A stretch of 64,000 nucleotides of DNA from Lasiosphaeris hirsuta. Its lineage: Eukaryota; Ascomycota; Sordariomycetes; Sordariales; Lasiosphaeriaceae. Shown here in pieces: positions 56,638 through 64,000 of this stretch; the stretch's first letter is position 1; every line of letters begins with the position of its first letter. Location: assembly GCA_030549175.1 (NCBI GenBank), contig JAUKUA010000002.1:6610963-6674962 (forward strand), in the 5' to 3' direction. The notes under the pieces are model-generated. The model searched no databases, was not told where the DNA came from, and saw only the letters and a list, made by a program, of their open reading frames with translations. The translations under genes and the position numbers were made by a program.

Positions 56638-59600
56638 ATGTTCAAATCGTCCTCACTCGGGGCCTTGGTCTTGGCTGGAGATATTGTTGTCCGCGCCCTG
56701 TCCATCATCCACCTGGTTTCCCGCATCCTGCTCTCCCTACTTCTTATCCTTCTTGTTTTGGTCGTTGACTTTCTTACTGTCATCACCACCCTTGTAAAAT
56801 TCACAGCTTCCGTCATGTCGCACAAGTTGTTGTCCAAGGGCAAAATATCGGCTGGGTTGGCCTTGAAACCGATTGAGATTAATGGAACCATTTACATGCC
56901 CACCACCACTGTCCAGGAATCTCGAGAGCACCGTTCAAAGGTTACGACGTACGACGCGCTAGAGCTGAGAAAGTACAAGTACACTCCACTCGAGTCTATG
57001 CAACGTCGCATTAGACTCCTTCGGCTCGAAGGGGGCGGCACGGAAAACCCCGAAATCGTGTGTGAGCTGTTCGAAGTCGAGTTTACACCAGATGGCGTCG
57101 TCAAGCCCCTGGACAAGGATGAGCGATCGATCCAAGACGCCAAAACCCGAGACGTCAAGAACGGGGTGATGGGTTCCCAAGACACTACCAGTCAACGCAC
57201 CAAGGGTCAAAGCGTGAAGCAGCTCAAGTACGAGGCCTTGTCCTGGTGTTGGGGAACCGAGGGCAAAGAATACGGCATTCGCGTTAAAAAAGGCAAAGAC
57301 AGGGCGTACCGCTTGGCCGTGCCAAGGGGGTTGGCTTTGGCACTCAAATATCTTCGGTGGAAGGGGAGGGAGAGGATTCTATGGATTGACGCCCTGTGGT
57401 AAGTTAATCTCTGTTCATAGCATCCCACCAACCTCATCATGTGCAGGAATGCCACACTAACAGCATAGTAGCATCAACCAAGAAGACCACGAGGAGAGAA
57501 ATCTCCAAGTCCAGATGATGTCGATCATCTATAACTCTGCCTCCCAGGTCTGCGTATGGCTGGGAGAAGACACCGACGATAGCGCTACCGCCATACATTT
57601 CATCAGAGACATCATGAAACTGGAAAATTTCGACTCCATTTCCGAAAACAAAGATAACGCCTCCAAGTGGCAATCCCTCCTTCTTCTGATGCAGCGTCCA
57701 TGGTTTTCTCGCCGCTGGGTGGTCCAGGAGATCGCACTTGCGCGCCAGGCCACCATATACTGTGGAAAAGACAAGATTGCATGGGAGCATTTCGCCGTCG
57801 CTGTCGAACTCTTCGTTGAGGTGGAAACGGCTACACACCGACTTTCTGAGGTGATGCAAAAAACAGAGGCATTCGGACATGTTCCACAGTGGTTCGAGCA
57901 CGTCTCGGAGCTGGGTGCCAGCGTGTTGGTGCAGGCAACAGGGAAGGTCTTTCGGCGCGACGGTGTTCGCAAAAGCGAGAATACCAACAGCGGCTACAAG
58001 CGCAATTGGCCCATTGACCGATCCGCAAAGCAGAAGTCGAACCAGAGCTCACCAACCCCTGCATCCCCAGCAGATATGTCGGGGGGGACCACCCAGGGGA
58101 ATAGATCCATCCTACGCCCCCTTCCTCCACGGCCACTTCTCAGTCTCGAATACCTCGTGTCCAGTCTGTCCGTCTTCCAAGCCACTCAGCCACGAGACGC
58201 TGTGTACTCACTACTCGCTATCGCTCGCGATACATCGCCATTCGCTGAAATCATGCCGAAAGTCGAGAGCGACTACAGTTCAAAAGACGCCCTCGTGTCG
58301 TCTCTCGCTGGGTTCTTGGAGAGAAAGCCGTTCAAAGTTGACTACAGCAGACCATACACTGATGTCTGTCGAGATTTCATCGGCTTTTGCATTGAGCGGG
58401 CCAAGACCACAGATCCAGCCCGAGCCTTGGACATCCTCTGTCGCCCTTGGGCCCCCGATCCTGAGATTTTTGGGGCGCCAGGTGTTGTCCACAAGAAAGC
58501 AATTCCCTACAAGTATCAAAAACCACGCGTGGAGCTTTGGGTCCCGATCCAACGAAGAAGCCCCGGGGAGATTATGAGACGGCCTGACCCGACGGCAAAA
58601 GAGAAGAGAAGACAGGAACTCAGGGAATACATGGACAACAGTCGAGCTGGTGAGAAAAGTTACGACACTTGGAAGCTCAAACTAGATCCTTATCTACCCA
58701 AAGTGCTCCCTCCTCCCTCGGAAAAGCAGGACCATCCGAAGTCGCTTCCGAAGCACCAAAAAAACCGATATCGAAGTACACGATGGGCGACAGACTCGGA
58801 AGATGACGACTCCGAGTCCTCTACTGATGACGAATCGGAACAAGATCGCAGCCAACCAGACTTGGAGCTCCCATCTTGGGTTTCGAGCATATCTGGAGCG
58901 TCCTTTGCCTTGTTCCACCACCCTGGCATGCATAGCATGATGCGCATGGGACGGAAAAATGCCGATCCCCTGGTTGGGCTTCCCATCGATGGCCATCGTA
59001 ACTACTCGGCTGCACAGAATGCCAAAGCCAACTTTGAGCAGTTCAACTTTCGCAGGCGGATATTGGGCGGATCCGTGAGGCATCATAGCATGTACGTACA
59101 GGGATTCATTCTCGACGTCGTCGACGTCGTTGCCGAACCCGCTCGCCTGGGTTCCATTCCGGAGACGTGGCCTAAACTAGCCGGCTGGAATGACGCCACT
59201 GATACCGAGCCTTCCGACCCGCCTGCCGAGTTTTGGCGCACAATTGTAGCAGACCGTGGGAAAGATAACCGCAACCCACCATACTACTACGCCACTGCTT
59301 GCAAAGAGTCGGTAAAGAAAGGCGGGCTGCGCGGTGGATCCGTCGACACCGGTGCCCTGATCAACAGCGAGCGTAACTCCATTGTCGCCGAGTTCTGCCG
59401 CCGGGTACAAGCTGTCATTTGGAACCGTTGTCTCATAAAAACGAGGAAAAACACACTGGGGCTAGTCGGCCAGGATGTGAGGCCCGGTGATCTGGTTTGG
59501 TACGTGGCTCTCCGTCTGGTGTCTCCTTGTACGCCGTTATCTTCAACGTTCGCAGCGGGAATGGTCATCTGACACGAGTTTTTAGCATTATCTTTGGTTG

Positions 59601-60177
59601 TACCGTACCCCTCATCCTCCGTCGCGGCCCCAGAAAGACCGTTGAGGAGGTGAAAGAGGAGCGGTACGTTGACAGCCTTGAAGCCTTCAAGTCCTGTTTC
59701 TTGCGGCTGGAGCAGAGGTGCTATGCTATCTCGTCACGAAGACGTCGTTATGAGAAAGTTAAGGATGAGAAAGGCTCCCCGTGGGAAACAGAAATACAGG
59801 AGGAGTGCAAGGCAGTCAACGAGCAGATTGCACATTGGAAGCGGCTTGAGGAGGACGCTGCGGAGAAAAAGAAAAAGGAAGATGAAGATAAGAAGGCTCG
59901 AAGGAGAAATGGTCAGGTTCGAGTTGAACTTCGCCGAGGTAAAACTAAGAAACTTCTAGCAATGTCTTCGCAGTCGCAAAAGGACTCCGGCGCACAAAAT
60001 ACTGCGGGGCCAAAGAAGGGCGAAACTCCAGTCGAAGAAATCAAAATCACTGAAGACAATCAGGAATTTTACCAGCTCCTCGGGGGGGCATATATTCACG
60101 GGATGATGGATGGGGAGGCGATGCGGTGTCTGAATACGGACCCAGAAATTACGAAAAAACTATTTGAGATTCGCTGA
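56638..60177 (+). CDS. HET-domain protein with N-terminal membrane segment
   Basis: An intact 1126-residue protein in three exons: 56638-57398, 57472-59499 and 59586-60177 (introns 73 and 86 nt). The first about 60 residues are strongly hydrophobic ('IHLVSRILLSLLLILLVLVV'), likely one or two membrane spans. The HET domain has 'YEALSWCWG' (from about residue 198), 'WIDALCINQEDHEERNLQVQ' across intron 1, 'VCVWLGEDTDDSA' and 'RPWFSRRWVVQEIALARQAT'. 'TQPRDAVYSLLAIARD' and the C-terminal 'DLVCIIFGCTVPLILRR' (across intron 2) complete it. A charged insert with an acidic run ('DSEDDDSESSTDDESEQD') and a Lys/Glu-rich coil lie in the second half. HET proteins drive incompatibility cell death; a membrane-tethered form is less usual. 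It is the only clearly intact HET gene here. Confidence 0.88.
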
Positions 60178-60796
60178 GGAGATAGCAACGGAGGAGACGG
60201 GGGGCTGTCAGTTGATTTCGTCAAGTAATGAATCATGCAGGCGATATCGCAGGTGGTTTTCTTTTGCAATTCAAGAATCCGCACAGAAAGTGTCCCAAAC
60301 ATCCAAGCTGCTGTGCAGGTGATAATTTGAAGGTTTCCAGCGCTTAAGAGGTATTCATAGGTGCGTCATTCTCCGTATCATTGACGTGTTTCTCGCTCCC
60401 ACCCCACTATAGTTCTGATCATGTGCTCCCTCCCTCACCTCGCTTTGATCTTCCACCTCCTTGACATGGCAGGTGTCGAAGCTCCCAAAGAACAACGCTA
60501 AGATATCCCCATTCCGTAACAGCTAACCGCTTCCCCCTAGTGCCCAGCTAATGCCCCCCAAGGAAGCAGAAAGCCGTGTAAAACTTAATCCCGCGCCTTT
60601 GCTGGTACCCGCGCCGACCTGCTCCATAACCATATCTCTAACACCCCTTCACTCAGCCTCAAACGGCTTTCGATGCTCTCCCTCCGCACCTTCGTATCAA
60701 CCTCTCCCACAAACCCCGTAAGTCTCCCCCTGAACGATACAATTCACAACCCCCCTCGCCATCCAATCCGACACCCGGCTCGGCATTTCTCACCCT
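60178..60796. other. Intergenic
   Basis: The 3' flank of the TM-HET gene and C-rich plus-strand DNA. No family motif is recognised on either strand. Confidence 0.4.
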
Positions 60797-61189
60797 CTAG
60801 AAACCCTTTACATACCCCCTCCCCCTGAGATACCAACCCTCCAGCCCGGCTTTTAACAACACCACCGCCGCCCGTCTAAACACCATCCCCGTCGCCAAAT
60901 GAGCACCATAATCAACCACCCCCAATTCCCTCGCGAGACCCAACACAGCATGTACCCTGTCTCTTTTACCTACGAACTCCAGGTCTAGACTATATTTCAA
61001 CACTACCCTTCCAGCTCTCTCCCTATCCTCTATGCCGCGATGGAATGTAGTAGATTCCATTGAAAACACCATACAAACTGAAATGGCGCTAGTGAAAGCA
61101 AGGGGTAGATTCCGTTGAGAATAACATTTGTCAAAATCGATAAATATGGTACGAGTAGAATGCTGTGAAGTTGGCGATTCCTGCGGCAT
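60797..61189 (-). pseudogene. Possible HET C-terminal fragment
   Basis: A short minus-strand frame contains 'EFVGKRDRVHAVLGLAREL', resembling the 'xxPRDRVYALLGLA' motif that follows HET domains. Nothing upstream completes the fold. The evidence is this motif alone. Confidence 0.3.
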
Positions 61190-61275
61190 AGTTCATTTGT
61201 GAAACAGATGTCGTGGGAAGGAGAAATCCCACGTCAAAGTTTGGGGTTTGCAATTGATGGGGTGCGGGTGTGCGC

Positions 61276-61369
61276 CCAGGCCATGTGCCAAGCTCGCGAC
61301 CAGGCCATGTGTAAGCTCGCGACCGGCTATGTGCCAAGCTTACGACCGGGCTATGTACCGAGCTTGTGA
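61276..61369. repeat. Four tandem units of 23-24 bp
   Basis: Units at 61276-61299, 61300-61322, 61323-61345 and 61346-61369 share CC-GGC-ATGT-CC-AGCT-CGA. The first two are nearly identical and the last two carry mostly C/T and G/A changes. Confidence 0.85.
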
Positions 61370-61677
61370 AACGGGTCGGAATGTGAAAAAATCGGCATTA
61401 AGCTTCATCCGTTCTAGAGAGGGAGTCGTAGGAAAACTAGTCGCGATATGCGGTAAAATAAAAGATTTGATATATTGATAGTTAAGATTGGTTATATATC
61501 TAATGGTATGTATGGAAGGGGAACCGCCATCTCCTAAATCCTTTCAGGCCACATGTATCCTTTACTAATCATTGTTTCTTCTTTTGTATATTGTATTACC
61601 ACATAGGTTTTAACCGCGTTATTTACTATTTAATAATAGCTTACTATATAAGAAGTAGAAACGAAATAAAAAATAAC
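61370..61677. other. AT-rich spacer
   Basis: Becomes strongly AT-rich after 61440 (TTATTTACTATTTAATAATAG-like stretches). No gene. Confidence 0.5.
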
Positions 61678-61970
61678 TGTTACACTAGTGGACTCACCTA
61701 AGGTCAACAGGGTGGATCGCCCCTTACCTGGGTCCACCGTGAGGGCTACAACGGTGGCCACATCGTGGCTTAACCTGTGGGACACGTATACACACACTAC
61801 AATCAGAGCGTGACCAGGAACCCCCTGGCCCGCACGCAGGTCGATGGGTCCTCAGCCCAAGCCAGGATCCTAGACACCACTCACAAGTCGAGCTAGCCTA
61901 CCACAAGGGCCTAGCTCGTAGACTGCAGCATCACTAGACCCCAAGTTTAGCACGAGTAGCCATATAACCT
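61678..61970 (+). repeat. Subtelomeric direct repeat, copy 1 (LTR-like start)
   Basis: Starts TGTTACACTAGTGGACTCACC and shares an ordered series of words with 62535-62910: GGTCAACAGGGT, GGCTTAACCT/AGCTTAACCT, AGGTCGATGGGTCCTCAG/AGGTCAATGGATCCTCAG, CACTAGACCCCAAGTTT/CACTAGACTTCAGATTT. The TGTTACA start recalls fungal LTRs, but no matching end or target duplication was found. Confidence 0.6.
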
Positions 61971-62534
61971 CAGTATCGTAGTCGGAGGCTACATTAGCCA
62001 GCTAGGAGACCCACATAATATTTTAGACGGACCTTCTAAGATAGGCCTCCTAGTTATCGTAACGGTTCCAGTAGACAACCTGAACCTCGACGTTCTTTGG
62101 AGTCTAGCCTCAGTAGTGACAGGTGGCTGTAACTAAACCTAACTGGGTCCTAAGGAGTCGTGAAGGGAACCATCGTCATTCGACGTAAGTAACGAAGACG
62201 TGAAGGAACCTTCGTGGTTATAGTTACCATACCATCGGAGTTAGTACTAATACCGCCCGTAAACTACCGAAGGAAAGGTGTTACGTAGAAAAATGTAGAT
62301 AGCTTAGATAGATTAGTCCGTTATACACAGTCCCTACGCTTAATTAAGCACAGGGGGTACGCTGCTATATAATGGCAGCGCGCCCTCTAGACTAATTACT
62401 AACGGGCCATCTTTGACAATTATTTACACTACCATTACAATATGTCATGTCAGTATTCATGTAAAGGACCACCAATATAACGCTTACCAAAGCGGTCCTT
62501 TTGACCTGTTACAACCTGTGTACTAAGTAGTAGG
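61971..62534. other. TpA-rich spacer between repeats, with one hairpin
   Basis: Decayed-looking DNA with many TAG/CTA words. AAAGGACC (62463-62470) and GGTCCTTT (62494-62501) can form an 8-bp stem around a 23-nt loop. No gene. Confidence 0.45.
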
Positions 62535-62910
62535 TGTTACACTGGTAGGCTCACCTAGGTCAACAGGGTCACTGACCTCCTTGACCGAGCTACACCACCG
62601 GCACACACTACACACCACAAACACAACACCATGGACCCACAGCAACTCGTTGAGATCCTCACGAGTCAGTGTGGAGCTAGGAACCATCACAAAGGTTGCC
62701 ACAACGTAGCTTAACCTCGGGACATATCCCATCGTGTGGTCAGTGGCTTATTCAGCCCTTACATAGGTCAATGGATCCTCAGACACGACTACGGGTCACG
62801 ACGGGACACCTAGAACTACCCACAAGCCAGAGTAGCCACACAGTAGATCTCGCCCGTGTTAGGTAACGTCACTAGACTTCAGATTTGTCATGGACAAGCT
62901 ATTCAACCTA
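62535..62910 (+). repeat. Subtelomeric direct repeat, copy 2
   Basis: Begins TGTTACACTGGTAGGCTCACC, 857 bp after copy 1, and stays collinear with it to about 62910. It has about 80 bp extra between the GGTCAACAGGGT and CTTAACCT words. Most differences from copy 1 are transitions. Confidence 0.6.
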
Positions 62911-62933
62911 TCTCTCATTCCCAATCGGTTTGT

Positions 62934-63029
62934 AGTAGAAGCCGTTTAAAACCGCACCAAAAGTGCTGGACCCACATGTGTGGCATGGGGTAGAAGCCAT
63001 TTAAATCTTCACGAGTAGAAGCCATTTGG
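62934..63029. repeat. Three copies of AGTAGAAGCCRTTT
   Basis: Copies at 62934-62950, 62990-63005 and 63014-63029. Two continue into TTAAA. Spacing is about 56 and 24 bp. Confidence 0.7.
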
Positions 63030-63444
63030 TTTTCCTTTGTCAAATCTAATAAAAAGTAGATGCATCAAAAGCTCTCACTCTCTACTTTCAACGCTGCCTA
63101 TTTCCCTACCGTGCGACCAGTACGAAGGGAGATAATAGTTATTGAAGTTTGGGTGTTATCCCGGGTAGTTTTGATGGGGTGACCGCCTGCCATCTTGGCA
63201 TTAGACCCCGTGCACCACCAGCCCCCTAGCCCCCCCCCCCCCTCTCCCCTACCTCCTCTAGCGCACGCGCGTGCACAGCCTATCTATATATAAACCGAAA
63301 AACCTAATCTACACGACGGCTAATTCGTACTCGACGCGGGTCGAATTAATACGGCACCAACTTCCTAACCCTCACTCTTCCTCCTCTTCCTCCTCCCCTT
63401 TAACATAGAGCCTTTCACTCTCCTTCTCCCCTTTTACCTCCTTA
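63030..63444. other. Subtelomeric spacer with a 13-C run
   Basis: An uninterrupted run of 13 C at 63230-63242 is followed by a pyrimidine-rich stretch and TATATATAAACC at about 63285. A short imperfect palindrome (AATTCG...CGAATT) is near 63321-63347. No gene. Confidence 0.5.
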
Positions 63445-63772
63445 TCTATAAGCTATATAAATGTGCCATTCTAAGTGATAAGATCCCGACTTACCTTCAC
63501 ACGACGTACAAATCTATCCCGGCTCCTAAGAGGACAGAGATTATCAAGGCTTGCAAAAGCTCACCAACCCTTTAGAACAACTAGCAAAAGCTCCGGAACT
63601 TCCCCATCCCAAAGGAACCGATAGCAACTATCGACCTTCTCTAGGCTCCCTTACTAGATAGGTTCAAGTACGGCTCTTACTCGTACGTTACCTACAAGGT
63701 CCGGAATATGTAAGAACACTGTCGTACGGTACATAACTGGGTCAACCCGAACAAAAAGGCCGCCAAGTCGGA
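63445..63772 (+). pseudogene. DUF3505/OrsD-like zinc-finger gene, RIP-like mutated and cut by the telomere
   Basis: One frame reads toward the telomere: 'KCAILSDKIPTYLHTTYKSI', 'PKRTEIIKACKSSPTL', 'NFPIPKEPIATIDLL', 'FKYGSYSYVTYKVRNM', 'EHCRTVHNWVNPNKKAAKSE'. This is the C2H2-like DUF3505 region of OrsD-type proteins, which also occurs at the front of some telomere-linked RecQ-type helicases. Four stops (TAG, TAG, TAG, TAA) lie where Gln is expected. Both Cys of the 'FKCxxCxY' motif read Tyr (TAC for TGC). These are all C-to-T or G-to-A changes. The frame ends where GGGTTA repeats begin, so everything downstream, including any helicase, is gone. Confidence 0.65.
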
Positions 63773-63995
63773 GGGTTAGGGTTAGGGTTAGGGTTAGGGT
63801 TAGGGTTAGGGTTAGGGTTAGGGTTAGGGTTAGGGTTAGGGTTAGGGTTAGGGTTAGGGTTAGGGTTAGGGTTAGGGTTAGGGTTAGGGTTAGGGTTAGG
63901 TTAGGGTTAGGGTTAGGGTTAGGGTTAGGGTTAGGGTTAGGGTTAGGGTTAGGGTTAGGGTTAGGGTTAGGGTTAGGGTTAGGGTTAGGGTTAGG
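63773..63995 (+). repeat. Telomere (TTAGGG)n
   Basis: About 37 uninterrupted GGGTTA units in G-strand orientation mark the right chromosome end. One 5-base TTAGG unit occurs near 63896-63900. The final five bases, ATCTC, do not fit the repeat. Confidence 0.98.
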
Positions 63996-64000
63996 ATCTC

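Noticed and set aside
1..64000. tRNA, rRNA and CRISPR features
   Set aside because: I saw no cloverleaf with intact A/B boxes, no rRNA-like sequence and no regularly spaced repeats of CRISPR type, and CRISPR is not expected in a fungus. A tRNA scan would be decisive.

Overview
The window is the right end of a chromosome from a filamentous ascomycete (Pezizomycotina, most likely a Sordariomycete). Four things point to this. It ends in about 37 copies of TTAGGG (63773-63995). Genes carry short GT-AG introns of about 50-140 nt. The gene set is typical: HET domains, NB-ARC/TPR proteins, a HeLo-pseudokinase, an ankyrin-kinase, a Zn2Cys6 factor, a LaeA-like methyltransferase and secreted flavo-oxidases. 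Many relics carry TAG/TAA stops where Gln or Trp is expected, which looks like repeat-induced point mutation (RIP).

Layout. 1-6.5 kb is decayed DNA: an ABC-C transporter relic, a Harbinger-type MITE, tandem repeats and the tail of a LINE. 6.5-13.6 kb has an intact intracellular class-3 lipase, a broken HET gene, the decayed N-terminus of an NLR-like gene, and a five-exon secreted GMC oxidoreductase. 15.1-22.9 kb holds a divergent pair: a kinase-ankyrin protein (-) and a HeLo-pseudokinase (+). 23.2-28.5 kb holds two NmrA-type reductases, divergently transcribed, and a six-exon Zn2Cys6 regulator. 29-37.8 kb holds a broken E2-like gene, a LaeA-like methyltransferase, a berberine-bridge-type FAD oxidase, a multi-pass membrane protein and a small NIS1-like secreted protein. 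38.5-43.1 kb holds a tyrosinase relic, a MULE transposase relic and a second membrane protein.

From about 44.6 kb to the telomere most genes are damaged: a HET relic, a beta-lactamase-fold hydrolase with three stops and a frameshift, an NB-ARC/TPR gene with a mutated core between open ends, and another HET relic. The exception is an intact 1126-residue HET protein with an N-terminal membrane segment (56638-60177). The last 2.5 kb carries repeats and, directly abutting the telomere, a truncated DUF3505/OrsD-like zinc-finger gene.

The intact genes fall into two themes. One is self/non-self recognition and cell death: the TM-HET protein, the HeLo-pseudokinase and the ankyrin-kinase. The other is secondary or oxidative metabolism and secretion: GMC oxidase, FAD oxidase, methyltransferase, reductases with a Zn2Cys6 factor, and the small secreted protein. 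Exon structures were worked out by hand from reading frame, splice motifs and family motifs, and no transcript data were available.
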